DNA from: Erwinia aphidicola
GTDB taxonomy: Bacteria > Pseudomonadota > Gammaproteobacteria > Enterobacterales > Enterobacteriaceae
Assembly: GCF_014773485.1 (NCBI RefSeq)
Contig: NZ_JACXBP010000001.1
Span: 1-64,000, forward strand
Direction: 5' to 3'
Length of the DNA: 64,000 nucleotides
Shown: positions 48,770-58,009 of the stretch, one piece after another
How the letters are laid out: each line of letters begins with the position of its first letter
Numbering within the stretch: the stretch's first letter is position 1
The notes under the pieces: model-generated
Told to the model about the DNA's origin: nothing
Databases searched by the model: none
What the model saw: only the letters and a program-made list of their open reading frames with translations
Position numbers and translations under genes: made by a program

Positions 48770-49378
48770 TTAATGGCGTACCCAGCCCTTGCTGATAGGG
48801 AAAGCAAAAACGACGCGATAGAGTGCAGAAAGCAGCGGCATCAGACGTGCCCCGGTCAGCTGCCAGAAAATTTGCGCAAACAGGCAGGAGAGCATGCCCA
48901 CCAGCATGCCGCCCAGCATATCCATCGGCCAGTGTACCCCAAGGTAGACGCGTGACCAGGCGATAGCGGCACCGGTCAGCAAGAGTACGGCCCCAGACCA
49001 GGCGCGATGCCAGCTGATAAAGGCGATGGCAAAGGTGAAAATTACCGTACCGTGATCGCTCGGGTAGGAGTCATCCGGCGCGTGCGACAGGAACTGATGA
49101 CCCAGGCCAATGGCAAACGGGCGTGGATGAGGAAACAGCTGCGCCAGGCACCAGGAGATCGCCAGGGCATAGAGCAGGGCGATACCGGTTTTCACCACCA
49201 GCACGCGCTGCGAGGTCAACTGGCTGCGCGGCCCCCACAGCCACAAGCCCACAATCAGCAGCGGCACAATGGCGATAAGATCGCGGGCAATAAAGGTGGC
49301 GAGGGCTATCAGCCACTCGGGGGAACGGCCGTCAGCGTTGATCAATAAAAATAGCGACCGGTTCAACTCATCCATCAT
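48770..49378 (-). CDS. ybjG: Undecaprenyl-diphosphate phosphatase YbjG
   Basis: A 202-residue PAP2-family membrane enzyme. The three phosphatase motifs are visible: HPRPFAIG region (motif C1), SDHGTVIF (C2) and RVYLGVHWPMDML (C3). It recycles the lipid carrier undecaprenyl phosphate and matches E. coli YbjG (198 residues). Two adjacent ATG codons exist at the start (49378 and 49375). Confidence 0.92.
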   Translation of the reverse strand: MMDELNRSLFLLINADGRSPEWLIALATFIARDLIAIVPLLIVGLWLWGPRSQLTSQRVLVVKTGIALLYALAISWCLAQLFPHPRPFAIGLGHQFLSHAPDDSYPSDHGTVIFTFAIAFISWHRAWSGAVLLLTGAAIAWSRVYLGVHWPMDMLGGMLVGMLSCLFAQIFWQLTGARLMPLLSALYRVVFAFPISKGWVRH

Positions 49379-49565
49379 GACTTTCTTTACCTTTTGTTCG
49401 CAGTAGTAGCACGAATTGCTTAAGGTAAAAGCGTGCGGCGGACAGGTAAAGGGCCACCCTCTTAATTACCGGGTTCGTTTGGCTTTTGTTGAGATTGAAT
49501 GACGTTTTTGTGACGTGAAAAATATCGGCAGCAGATCAGATGATTCTGGGCCAAATGACAGGCAG

Positions 49566-49632
49566 AAAAAAACCCGCTAATCATAAGATTAACGGGCTCC
49601 TCAATTTGGGGATTTCAAAGAAAAGCAGTGGC
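49566..49632 (-). ncRNA. rybB: RybB small RNA
   Basis: The minus strand begins GCCACTGCTTTTCTTTGA, identical to the conserved 5' seed of RybB, continues with CCCCAAATTGAGGAG and ends in a terminator (CCCGTTAATC/GATTAGCGGG plus seven T). The length is 67 nt, shorter than the E. coli RNA (79 nt) because the terminator loop is small. RybB is made under sigma-E, binds Hfq and represses outer-membrane protein mRNAs. Its place next to ybjL is conserved. Confidence 0.92.
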
Positions 49633-49638
49633 ACTAAT

Positions 49639-49665
49639 TAAGACTGTGGCCCGCTATAAAAGTTC
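49639..49665 (-). promoter_or_regulatory. Sigma-E promoter of rybB
   Basis: GAACTTTT (-35 region, 49665-49658) and TCTTA (-10, 49643-49639), suitably spaced, place the start at the GCC of RybB. Confidence 0.75.
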
Positions 49666-49686
49666 TCCCCAATCGATAAATTATTT

Positions 49687-51375
49687 TTAACCACCAAAAA
49701 ACGGCCAGATTATCACAATCAGCGTGCCTGCCAGCGTCAGCAAAACGTTAGCAATAGCATAAGTTCCGGCATAGCCCAGTGCCGGAATGTTACTGCGCGC
49801 GGTGTCGCTGATAATCTCCATTGCCGGTGCGCAAGTGCGCGCGCCCATGATGGCGCCAAACAGCAGGGCGCGGTTCATTTTCAGTACCCAGGCACCGAAC
49901 AGGAAGCAGATAATGACCGGCACCAGGCTGACCACCAGCCCGGCCCCGAGCATCAGCAGCCCGGTCTCCCCCAGGCCTTTGGTGATGCCGCTGCCGGCGC
50001 TCAGACCGACGCCCGCCATAAACACCATCAGCCCGAACTCTTTCACCATGGTCAACGCCCCCTGCGGGATGTAACCGAAGGTGGGGTGATTGGCACGCAG
50101 GAAGCCGAGCATAATGCCGGCGAACAGCAGCCCGGCCGCATTACCAATGCCAAAATTAAAGCTGCTGAACTGAAAGGTGATCATGCCGATCATCAGACCG
50201 ATGATAAAGAAGGCGCAGAACGCCAGCAGATCGGTGACCTGACTGTGAATCGAGATAAAGCCAATGCGATCCGCCACCGATTTCACCCGGCGTGCCTCGC
50301 CGCTGATATGCAGCACGTCACCTTTATTCAGGATAATGCTGTCATCGATTGGCATCTCAATCTGGCTGCGGATCACGCGGTTAAGGAAACAGCCGTGATC
50401 GGTGAGCTTCAGCTGGCTGAGGCGTTTGTTCACCGCATTGTTGTTCTTCACCACGATCTCTTCATTAACGATGCGCATATCCAGCAGATCGCGATCGAAC
50501 ACCTCTTTGCCGTTGCGGAAACTCGGGTCAAGGCGCGAGTGCGCATCCGGATAGCCGACCAGTGAGATCTCATCGCCGGGCTGCAGCAGCGCATCGCCAT
50601 CCGGATTTGCCAGAATGCCGTTGCGCCGAATACGCTCGATGTAGCAGCCGGTCTGGCGGTAGATGCCCAGCTCGCGCAGGTTTTTGCCGTCGCTCCAGGC
50701 GACCAGCTCCGGCCCGACGCGATAGGCGCGGATCACCGGCAGGTAAACTTTGCGCTGGCTGTCCGGGTCGAGGCCGCGCTCACGGGCGATCTGCTGGGCG
50801 CTGGTGGGCAGATCCTGATGCTGCAGTTTTGGCAGATAGCGCGCGCCAAAAATCAGGCTGACGAGGCCAATCAGGTAGGTCAGAGCGTAGCCGAGGCTGA
50901 GGTGGTCCTGTGCCAGGCTCAGGCTCTTACCGTCGCTCAGCGTCTGGCGCAGGGTATCGCCCGCGCCGACCAGCACCGGGGTCGAGGTCATGGCACCGGC
51001 CAGCATCCCCGCCGTCAGGCCGATGTCCCAGCCAAACAGCTTGCCAAGCCCCAGCGCCAGCACCATCGCGCTGCTGACCATCACAATCGCCAGCATCAGG
51101 TAATTTTTACCGTCGCGGAAGAAGATAGAAAAAAAGTTGGGTCCGGCTTCGACGCCGACGCAAAAAATAAATAGCATAAAGCCCAGATTCAGCGCATCGG
51201 TATTAATCGCGAAATGCTGCTGGCCGAGCAGTAAAGAAACAACTAAAACGCCAATAGAATTACCGAGTTGAACAGAACCTAACCGAAGTTTGCCTAAGCA
51301 TAACCCCAGCGCCAGTACGACAAATAACAACAGAATGTAATTTCCACTTAACAAATCTGCGACGTTTATATTCAC
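49687..51375 (-). CDS. ybjL: AspT/YbjL-family transporter
   Basis: A 562-residue inner-membrane protein of the AspT exchanger family, matching E. coli YbjL (561). It has two membrane halves and two TrkA-C (RCK C-terminal) domains in the middle (about residues 200-370). Conserved pieces are [14 protein letters not shown] and [12 protein letters not shown]. In E. coli it exports glutamate when overproduced; the native substrate is unsure. The start codon is GTG (MNINVADLL). rybB lies directly downstream. Confidence 0.92.
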   Translation of the reverse strand: MNINVADLLSGNYILLLFVVLALGLCLGKLRLGSVQLGNSIGVLVVSLLLGQQHFAINTDALNLGFMLFIFCVGVEAGPNFFSIFFRDGKNYLMLAIVMVSSAMVLALGLGKLFGWDIGLTAGMLAGAMTSTPVLVGAGDTLRQTLSDGKSLSLAQDHLSLGYALTYLIGLVSLIFGARYLPKLQHQDLPTSAQQIARERGLDPDSQRKVYLPVIRAYRVGPELVAWSDGKNLRELGIYRQTGCYIERIRRNGILANPDGDALLQPGDEISLVGYPDAHSRLDPSFRNGKEVFDRDLLDMRIVNEEIVVKNNNAVNKRLSQLKLTDHGCFLNRVIRSQIEMPIDDSIILNKGDVLHISGEARRVKSVADRIGFISIHSQVTDLLAFCAFFIIGLMIGMITFQFSSFNFGIGNAAGLLFAGIMLGFLRANHPTFGYIPQGALTMVKEFGLMVFMAGVGLSAGSGITKGLGETGLLMLGAGLVVSLVPVIICFLFGAWVLKMNRALLFGAIMGARTCAPAMEIISDTARSNIPALGYAGTYAIANVLLTLAGTLIVIIWPFFGG

Positions 51376-51632
51376 GGTTTAACTTCTTGTTTACCAGTAA
51401 CCTATTGATGGGAAGGGGTTTATGCGCTAAATTTCACCCACTGATGCGATGAGCGCTATGCTCAATCGGCAATAATCACGCTGAATGGGATAAAAACGCC
51501 GCTCATTTTAATCGCAATAGCTTATGACAGCCAGCATTCGCCTGGCTTATTTGTTACGGATTTTAATTTTATCACTGCGCTATCCGTAGGCTTATTTTTA
51601 TCGTGAAGGGAAAATAGCCTGGAGAAAATTCT

Positions 51633-52007
51633 ATGTGGATAAAAGGGATAAGCTGGCCCGGCCTGGTCGCCTGTAGCATTTTGTATGGCGCGATCTATAT
51701 TGCCGTGCGTTTTCCGCTACCGGTGGGCTATGTCGGCCATGCTCAGCTGGGGTTGCTGCTGTTTTTACTGCCCGGTGCGCTGGCGGCACTGACCTCGAGA
51801 GAGGCGCCGCTGACCGCGATGGCGCTGGCGATTGCCCTCGCTTCTGCACCCTGCCTGGCGCTAATGCAGCTGAGTGCATTTCATCACCTGGAGCTGGTTC
51901 AGGAGATCGCGTTTATCACCAGCGCAGTGTTCTGGTGTGGTTCAGGGACGTTGGCAGTGATGTTGGGCAGGACGCTGCTGGAGATGCGGCATCAGCAGCG
52001 GTTGTAG
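51633..52007 (+). CDS. ybjM: Inner membrane protein YbjM
   Basis: A 124-residue protein with about four membrane helices, at the same place between ybjL and grxA as in E. coli (125 residues). No domain of known function; the opening MWIKGISWPGLVACSI and the hydrophobic pattern fit. GGAGAA precedes the ATG. Confidence 0.82.
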   Translation: MWIKGISWPGLVACSILYGAIYIAVRFPLPVGYVGHAQLGLLLFLLPGALAALTSREAPLTAMALAIALASAPCLALMQLSAFHHLELVQEIAFITSAVFWCGSGTLAVMLGRTLLEMRHQQRL

Positions 52008-52202
52008 GGGCCGGATATGAGAAGGGTCGGGCATGCCAGACCCCTACCGTAACCATAACCGCAAGGCGGTATGAAAACGGGCCGATCAGGAAAAGCGATC
52101 GGCCCCTACGGTAACCATAACCGCAAGGCGGTGTGAAAACCGGGCCGATCAGGAAAAGCGATCGGCCCCTACGGTAACAATAACCGCAAGGCGGTTATTG
52201 TT
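52008..52202. repeat. Tandem 62-63 bp repeats between ybjM and grxA
   Basis: The unit starts CCCCTAC, contains ATAACCGCAAGGCGGT and GGCCGATCAGGAAAAGCGATCGG, and begins at 52041, 52103 and 52166 (the third is partial). The end forms a near-perfect hairpin AACAATAACCGC/GCGGTTATTGTT over the grxA stop. It lies between convergent genes and probably terminates both. Confidence 0.8.
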
Positions 52203-52464
52203 ACTGGTACAGACCGAGGTTTTCTTTGGCCCAGGCCTGGAATTCGGTGCAGCCGCCAATGTGTTTCTCATCGACGAAGATCTGCGGGACGGTTTCAACG
52301 GGCTTACCTACCGTTTTTTCCAGATCGGCTTTGGTGATGCCTTCAGCATGGATGTCGATATAGCGGAAGTTGAAATCATCACGCTCTGCGGTCAGTTTCT
52401 CTGCCAGCTCTGTTGCACGTACACAGTAAGGGCAGCCCGGACGTCCAAAAATCACTGTAAACAT
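52201..52464 (-). CDS. grxA: Glutaredoxin 1
   Basis: An 87-residue redoxin with active site C11-P-Y-C14 and the glutathione-binding TVPQIFVDEKHIGGCTEF. It reduces ribonucleotide reductase and protein disulfides with glutathione, and matches E. coli GrxA (85). Its stop overlaps the strong hairpin of the tandem repeats. In E. coli it is induced by OxyR. Confidence 0.96.
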   Translation of the reverse strand: MFTVIFGRPGCPYCVRATELAEKLTAERDDFNFRYIDIHAEGITKADLEKTVGKPVETVPQIFVDEKHIGGCTEFQAWAKENLGLYQ

Positions 52465-52663
52465 AGCTCTCTCCTCAAAGGTCAGATTCTTTTATGTGAC
52501 TCAAGTCACACCTTAACGCTTAATGGCGCCTATGATGCCCGCATCAACGAGTGAAATAAAGAAGGAATTGCCTGTCAGTCCGATTGGTCGCTATGCATAA
52601 CTTGCCGACTTAGGCTTTAATAACCCCACTGCTTTTTATCATGCCGCCTGTCGGAGAGTGTTC

Positions 52664-52951
52664 ATGCGTGCCTTTAGTCAGATGCCCCGTGCCGTACTTA
52701 TCCTTGAAGTTATCGGCATCCTGCTGCTGGTCCTCTCTTACCTGACGTTGCACGAAGTGCTACCTTTACCGTCGCTGTTACGCGGTAAGCTGGCGGCAAC
52801 GGTGATGATTTTCGCCGGTATCGCGCTGATGCTGCCTGCGGCCACGGTAATGATGTGGCGCACGGCGAAAGTAATGGCACCCGAACTTTTTAACACGCGC
52901 GCTTCGCGTGACACGTCTAAATCAGGAGATTCCCATGACGCCGACCATTGA
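52664..52951 (+). CDS. ybjC: Inner membrane protein YbjC
   Basis: A 95-residue protein (as in E. coli) with two membrane helices (AVLILEVIGILLLVLSYLTL and AATVMIFAGIALMLPAATVMM). It overlaps nfsA by 17 bases, and in E. coli the two are co-transcribed with rimK-ybjN. The ATG at 52664 follows GGAGAG; a GTG two codons earlier is possible. Its function is unknown. Confidence 0.88.
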   Translation: MRAFSQMPRAVLILEVIGILLLVLSYLTLHEVLPLPSLLRGKLAATVMIFAGIALMLPAATVMMWRTAKVMAPELFNTRASRDTSKSGDSHDADH

Positions 52952-53657
52952 CCTGCTGCGCTCACACCGCTCAATTCGCGCTTTTACCGATCGCGCTATC
53001 AGCGACGAGCAGCGCGCAGCCATTCTTGCTGCTGCCCAGTCGGCTTCCAGCTCCAGCTTCCTGCAATGCACCTCTATCATTCGTATTACCGATCCCGCAC
53101 TGCGCGAACAGCTGGTGACGCTGAGCGGTGGCCAGAAGTATGTGGCGCAGGCCGCAGAGTTCTGGGTGTTCTGCGCCGATTTTAACCGCCTGCAGCAGAT
53201 CTGCCCGGATGCCCAGCTGGGTATGGCGGAGCAGCTGCTGCTGGGCTGTGTCGATACCGCCCTGATGGCGCAGAATGCGCTGACTGCTGCGGAATCGCTC
53301 GGCCTGGGCGGCGTGTATATCGGCGGTATTCGTAACAATATCGCGCAGGTGACCGAGCTTCTGCATCTGCCGAAATTTGTCCTGCCGCTGTTTGGCATGT
53401 GCCTGGGTGAACCGGCGCAGGACCCTGAGCTCAAACCGCGCATGCCCGCCGCGATGCTGGTGCATGAAAACAGCTATCAGCCGATCAACCCGGAAGTGCT
53501 GGCGCAGTATGACAACGAGCTGGTGGAATATTATCAGCACCGCGACAGCAATCGCCGCAGCGAGAGCTGGAGCGAACACATCCAGAAAACCATCATCAAA
53601 GAGAGCCGTCCGTTTATTCTTGACTACCTGCACAAGCAGGGCTGGGCGACGCGCTAA
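52935..53657 (+). CDS. nfsA: Oxygen-insensitive NADPH nitroreductase NfsA
   Basis: 240 residues, as in E. coli. A dimeric FMN enzyme that reduces nitro groups and quinones with NADPH. HRSIRAFTD near the start, SSSSFLQCTSIIRI, ESLGLGGVYIGGIRNNI and the C-terminal IIKESRPFILDYLHKQGWATR are conserved. The ATG at 52935 overlaps ybjC and follows AGGAGA. Confidence 0.95.
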   Translation: MTPTIDLLRSHRSIRAFTDRAISDEQRAAILAAAQSASSSSFLQCTSIIRITDPALREQLVTLSGGQKYVAQAAEFWVFCADFNRLQQICPDAQLGMAEQLLLGCVDTALMAQNALTAAESLGLGGVYIGGIRNNIAQVTELLHLPKFVLPLFGMCLGEPAQDPELKPRMPAAMLVHENSYQPINPEVLAQYDNELVEYYQHRDSNRRSESWSEHIQKTIIKESRPFILDYLHKQGWATR

Positions 53658-53681
53658 TTCTGACGGCTTCGGAGGCTGCTG

Positions 53682-54580
53682 GTGAAAATTGCCATTCTTT
53701 CCCGCGACAGTACTCTTTACTCCTGTCAACGCCTGCTGGAGGCCGCCCGCAGCCGCGGGCATAGCATTGAGGTGATTGATCCGCTCTCCTGCTATATGAA
53801 TATCAATCCCGGCTCGTCGGCCATTCACTATCGCGGTCGGCAGCTGGCGCACTTCGATGCGGTGATCCCGCGTATCGGTTCGGCGATCACCTTTTACGGC
53901 ACGGCAGTGCTGCGCCAGTTTGAGATGTGCGGCAGTTACCCGCTGAACGAGTCGCTGGCGATTGCGCGCGCGACAAGCTGCGCTCGCTACAGCTGCTGGC
54001 GCGCGCAGGGATTGCCATGCCGATCACCGGTTTTGCTCATTCGCCGGATGACACCCGTGACCTGATCGAGATGGTCGGCGGCGCGCCGCTGGTGGTAAAA
54101 CTGGTGGAAGGGACGCAGGGAATTGGCGTGGTGCTGGCGGAAACCCGTCAGGCGGCAGAGAGCGTGATTGATGCCTTTCGCGGACTGAATGCGCACATTC
54201 TGGTGCAGGAGTTTATTCAAGAGGCACGCGGCAGCGATGTGCGCTGCCTGGTGATTGGCGGGGAAGTGGTCGCAGCGATAGAGCGCCAGGCGAAAGAGGG
54301 GGATTTCCGCTCCAATCTGCATCGCGGCGGCAGCGCCCGGCGCGTGACCATCAGCGACAGCGAGCGTGAAATCGCCATCAAAGCCACGGCAACGCTCGGT
54401 CTGGACGTGGCCGGCGTCGATATTTTACGCGCCAGTCGCGGCCCGCTGGTGATGGAGGTGAATGCCTCGCCGGGGCTGGAAGGGATTGAAAAGACAACCG
54501 GTCTGGATATCGCCACCATGATGATTCACTGGATAGAGCAGCAGGCGCAACCTGGCTTCAGTCTTAAAACCGGTGGTTGA
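53682..54580 (+). pseudogene. rimK: rimK with 4-bp frameshift
   Basis: RimK adds glutamates to the C-terminus of ribosomal protein S6. The first 96 codons (GTG start, [15 protein letters not shown] to NESLAIARA) and the remaining ATP-grasp part ([16 protein letters not shown] to SLKTGG, frame +2) are both intact, but they lie in different frames. The break is in an alternating GC tract at 53964-53972, which is four bases shorter than needed for the conserved IARARDK. With 4 bases restored the gene has 300 codons plus stop, the E. coli length. A true mutation, slippage-based switching or a sequencing error are all possible. Confidence 0.88.
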
Positions 54581-54672
54581 CGTCATATTTCTGTCGTAAT
54601 CGTGGTTTTTGGCGAGGTTTTTACGTAAGCTAGTGCGCAATTTTGTGGCGGCCAGAGAAAGAGACAAAGCCT

Positions 54673-55155
54673 ATGGATTCACTCGTTGTTCCCGATATCG
54701 ACGTGTTACGACGTTGGTTGGATCAGCAAAGTATCACCTGGTTTGAGTGTGACTCCTGCCAGGCCCTTCATCTGCCTCATATGCAGAATTTTGATGGGGT
54801 GTTTGATGCCAAGCTCGATTTGGTGGATAACGTGATCCTGTTTTCCGCCCTGGCGGAAGTTAAACCGACGGCGCTGATCCCGCTGGCGGGCGATTTGTCG
54901 CAGATTAACGCCAGCTCGCTATCGGCGAAAGCCTTCCTCGATATCCAGGATGATAACCTGCCGAAGCTGATCGTCTGCCAGTCGCTGAGCATTACCGCGG
55001 GCCTGACCTACGGGCAGTTCGCCTATTTTATGAAGCAGAGCGAGGAGCAGATCTCGATGATTGTGATGGAAGCCTTTGCCAATCATCTGCTGATGATCGG
55101 TGAAGATGACGATGACCGTACGCCGATGCTCGGCGGCCAACCGATGCTGCATTAA
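54673..55155 (+). CDS. ybjN: YbjN-family protein
   Basis: A 160-residue cytoplasmic protein matching E. coli YbjN (158): WFECDSCQALHLPHMQNFDGVFDAKLDL and SEEQISMIVMEA are conserved. The fold resembles Type III secretion chaperones, and in E. coli and Erwinia amylovora (AmyR) it affects motility and exopolysaccharide or amylovoran production. The ATG at 54673 was chosen by homology; the frame is open ten codons further. Follows rimK and is ended by a strong terminator. Confidence 0.93.
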   Translation: MDSLVVPDIDVLRRWLDQQSITWFECDSCQALHLPHMQNFDGVFDAKLDLVDNVILFSALAEVKPTALIPLAGDLSQINASSLSAKAFLDIQDDNLPKLIVCQSLSITAGLTYGQFAYFMKQSEEQISMIVMEAFANHLLMIGEDDDDRTPMLGGQPMLH

Positions 55156-55183
55156 GCGGCTGACGTTTACGGCATTTTTTCCT

Positions 55184-55215
55184 GCGGGCGGACCTCTAAT
55201 CCGCCCGTTTTTATT
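55184..55215 (+). terminator. Terminator of the ybjC-nfsA-rimK-ybjN unit
   Basis: CGGGCGGA, a 7-base loop and TCCGCCCG are followed by TTTTTATT. Confidence 0.9.
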
Positions 55216-55625
55216 CTGTCTTTCTTACCCCATTCAATTTCTACGCTACTCCCTGTGTTAAATGCTGTTTTTAGCGACACTTCGTTCTGGAGCAATACCA
55301 CTTTTTATTCTGCATTTTGCCCTCTAATGCCAGATTTCTATCGCCATTTATGCCGTGAATGGCATATCACATAGAGGAAACGTGCATAAAAAATCGATAA
55401 AAGGCGTTTTTTACCCTGAGGGCTGGTCTGGCCGGGTGAGTGGGGCTATTCTTGCGTGGCTGCATGAAGCGTGCAACGTCCCCAGATATATAGGTTTTTA
55501 GTATTAACCACGGGATGAATAATGATTCATTCTGTAGCCTTTAATGTACTGACCTATATTAAGAGGCAGGTGCTAACCAGTTAGCCTGCCCGGCATAAGA
55601 TTATCCCTGTTCAGGAGGATGGAAG
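55216..55625. other. Intergenic region upstream of potF
   Basis: About 410 bases without a gene. It should hold the potFGHI promoter. A dyad TATGCC-GTGAAT-GGCATA lies at 55349-55366. No good sigma-54 element was found. The potF ribosome site is AGGAGG. Confidence 0.4.
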
Positions 55626-56732
55626 ATGTTCAACCAACGTAAAAAATGGTTGTCAGGTGTGGTTGCGGGAACGCTGATGGCGATCTCTGCAGGCTCACTG
55701 GCCGCAGACAAGACGCTGCACGTTTATAACTGGTCAGATTATATTGCGCCAAATACCGTGGCGGATTTTGAAAAGCAAACCGGCATTAAAGTGGTGTACG
55801 ACGTCTTCGACTCCAACGAAGTGCTGGAAGGCAAACTGATGGCGGGCAGCACCGGCTATGATGTGGTCGTCCCTTCCTCCAGCTTCCTGGCGCGTCAGCT
55901 GCAGTCCGGCGTGTTCCAGCCGCTGGATAAGAGCAAGCTGCCAAACTACAAGAATCTTGACCCCGATCTGATGAAGAAGCTGGAACAGCACGATCCGGGC
56001 AACAAATATGCCATCCCTTACCTGTGGGCGACCACCGGTATTGGCTATAACGTGGAAAAAGTGAAAGCCGCGCTGGGCAAAGATGCGCCGGTCAACAGCT
56101 GGGACCTGGTGCTGAAGCCGGAGAACCTGGAAAAACTGAAAAGCTGCGGCGTGTCGTTCCTTGATGCCCCGGAAGAGATCTTCGCCACCGTGCTGAACTA
56201 CATGGGCAAAGATCCGAACAGCAGCGATGCCAAAGATTACACTGCGGCAACCGACCTGCTGCTGAAGCTGCGTCCAAGCATCCGTTATTTCCACTCGTCC
56301 CAGTACATTAACGACCTGGCGAACGGCAATACCTGCGTGGCTATCGGCTGGGCAGGGGATATTCTGCAGGCGAAAAAACGTGCGGTAGAAGCGAAGAACG
56401 GCGTCGATATTGCTTACAGCATCCCTAAAGAGGGCGCGCTGGCGTTCTTCGATACCCTGGCGATCCCCAAAGATGCCAAAAACCTGGATGCAGCCTATCA
56501 GTTCCTCAACTATCTGATGGATCCAAAAGTGATGGCGAACATCTCTAACTCGGTTTACTACGCCAGCGGCAACAAGGCCTCTGTGCCGTTCGTTGATGAA
56601 GCGATTCGTAACAATCCGGGCGTCTATCCAACGCCGGACACCATGGCGAAACTGTTCACCCTTAAGGTGCAGGATCCAAAACTTGACCGTGTACGTACGC
56701 GTGCATGGACTAAAGTTAAAAGTGGTAAGTAA
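55626..56732 (+). CDS. potF: Putrescine-binding periplasmic protein
   Basis: A 368-residue precursor (E. coli 370). A signal peptide (to about residue 26, SLA) is followed by [19 protein letters not shown]. The putrescine pocket residues lie in conserved segments such as [18 protein letters not shown] and AIGWAGD. It delivers putrescine to PotGHI. First gene of the operon, with a hairpin before potG. Confidence 0.96.
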   Translation: MFNQRKKWLSGVVAGTLMAISAGSLAADKTLHVYNWSDYIAPNTVADFEKQTGIKVVYDVFDSNEVLEGKLMAGSTGYDVVVPSSSFLARQLQSGVFQPLDKSKLPNYKNLDPDLMKKLEQHDPGNKYAIPYLWATTGIGYNVEKVKAALGKDAPVNSWDLVLKPENLEKLKSCGVSFLDAPEEIFATVLNYMGKDPNSSDAKDYTAATDLLLKLRPSIRYFHSSQYINDLANGNTCVAIGWAGDILQAKKRAVEAKNGVDIAYSIPKEGALAFFDTLAIPKDAKNLDAAYQFLNYLMDPKVMANISNSVYYASGNKASVPFVDEAIRNNPGVYPTPDTMAKLFTLKVQDPKLDRVRTRAWTKVKSGK

Positions 56733-56772
56733 CTGATTGCAGTGACTGCATAACTGCACACTGTCAGCCCAC

Positions 56773-56810
56773 AACAGAGGCGCGTTACCGGCCTCTGTTT
56801 TGTTATTTTT
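56773..56810 (+). terminator. Attenuator hairpin between potF and potG
   Basis: Perfect 9-bp arms AACAGAGGC/GCCTCTGTT with a 9-base loop, followed by TTGTTATTTTT. Probably partial termination, so that more binding protein than transporter is made. Confidence 0.75.
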
Positions 56811-56858
56811 AGGGTGGGGCACCCGCACAGCCGTCCCCTCTTTTAGCGCCGGAGTAAA

Positions 56859-57998
56859 ATGGTCGTGAACGACGCAATCCCTCGTACTCAAAGCAAAGCA
56901 GGCAAGGCGTTAACGCCGCTGCTGGAGATCCGCAACCTGACCAAGTCGTTTGACGGTCAGCACGCGGTGGATGATGTGAACCTCACCATCTATAAAGGCG
57001 AAATTTTCGCGCTGCTGGGTGCTTCAGGCTGTGGGAAGTCCACACTGCTGCGCATGCTGGCAGGTTTTGAGCCCCCGACTCACGGGCAAATTGTGCTCGA
57101 CGGCCAGGATCTCTCTCACGTGCCGCCGTATCAGCGCCCAATCAATATGATGTTTCAGTCCTACGCACTGTTCCCCCATATGACGGTGGAGCAGAATATC
57201 GCCTTTGGCCTGAAGCAGGACCGTCTGCCAAAAGCTGAAATCAATGAGCGCGTGGCCGAGATGCTGACGCTGGTGCATATGCAGGAGTACGCCAGGCGTA
57301 AGCCGCACCAGCTGTCTGGCGGGCAGCGGCAGCGCGTGGCGCTGGCACGCAGCCTGGCCAAGCGGCCGAAGCTGCTGCTGCTGGATGAACCGATGGGCGC
57401 GCTGGATAAAAAACTGCGCGACCGCATGCAGCACGAAGTGGTGGATATCCTTGAGCGCGTGGGTGCCACCTGCGTGATGGTGACGCACGACCAGGAAGAA
57501 GCGATGACCATGGCCGGGCGTATCGCCATTATGAACCGTGGCAAATTCGTGCAGATTGGCGAGCCGGAAGAGATTTACGAGCACCCGACCACCCGCTTCA
57601 GCGCTGAGTTTATCGGCTCGGTAAACCTGTTCGAGGGGCTGCTGCGCGAGCGGCAAACCGATGGCCTGATTATCGACAGCCCGGGTCTGCTTCATCCGCT
57701 GAAAGTGGCGAGCGATGTCTCGATCGTGGACGGCGTGCCGGTCTCGGTGGCGCTGCGCCCGGAAAAAGTGATGCTGTGCGATGATATCCCGGCGGACGGC
57801 TGCAACTTTGCCGTGGGTGAAGTGGTGCACATTGCCTATCTTGGCGACCTGTCGATCTATCATGTCCGCCTGCACAGCGGCCAGATGATCAGCGCCCAGC
57901 TGCAGAATGCGCACCGTTTCCGCAAAGGTGCCCCGACCTGGGGTGACGAAGTGCGCCTCTGTTGGGAAGCCGACAGCTGCGTGGTTCTGACGGTTTAA
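56859..57998 (+). CDS. potG: Putrescine ABC transporter ATPase
   Basis: 379 residues (E. coli 377). Walker A GASGCGKST, signature LSGGQRQRVALARSLA, Walker B LLLLDEPMGALD and the H-loop VTHDQEEA are present, followed by a C-terminal TOBE domain. It energises PotHI. The ATG at 56859 has GGAG upstream; the GTG two codons later gives the E. coli-like NDAIPR start. Confidence 0.95.
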   Translation: MVVNDAIPRTQSKAGKALTPLLEIRNLTKSFDGQHAVDDVNLTIYKGEIFALLGASGCGKSTLLRMLAGFEPPTHGQIVLDGQDLSHVPPYQRPINMMFQSYALFPHMTVEQNIAFGLKQDRLPKAEINERVAEMLTLVHMQEYARRKPHQLSGGQRQRVALARSLAKRPKLLLLDEPMGALDKKLRDRMQHEVVDILERVGATCVMVTHDQEEAMTMAGRIAIMNRGKFVQIGEPEEIYEHPTTRFSAEFIGSVNLFEGLLRERQTDGLIIDSPGLLHPLKVASDVSIVDGVPVSVALRPEKVMLCDDIPADGCNFAVGEVVHIAYLGDLSIYHVRLHSGQMISAQLQNAHRFRKGAPTWGDEVRLCWEADSCVVLTV

Positions 57999-58009
57999 GT
58001 GGGGGAGAG

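Noticed and set aside
53927..54580. An independent ATP-grasp gene
   Set aside because: It is the C-terminal part of rimK shifted by a 4-bp loss; the N-terminal part directly precedes it in another frame.
55216..55625. A sigma-54 promoter for potF
   Set aside because: No TGGC-N8-TGC-type element with correct spacing was found, although nitrogen control of potFGHI is known in E. coli.
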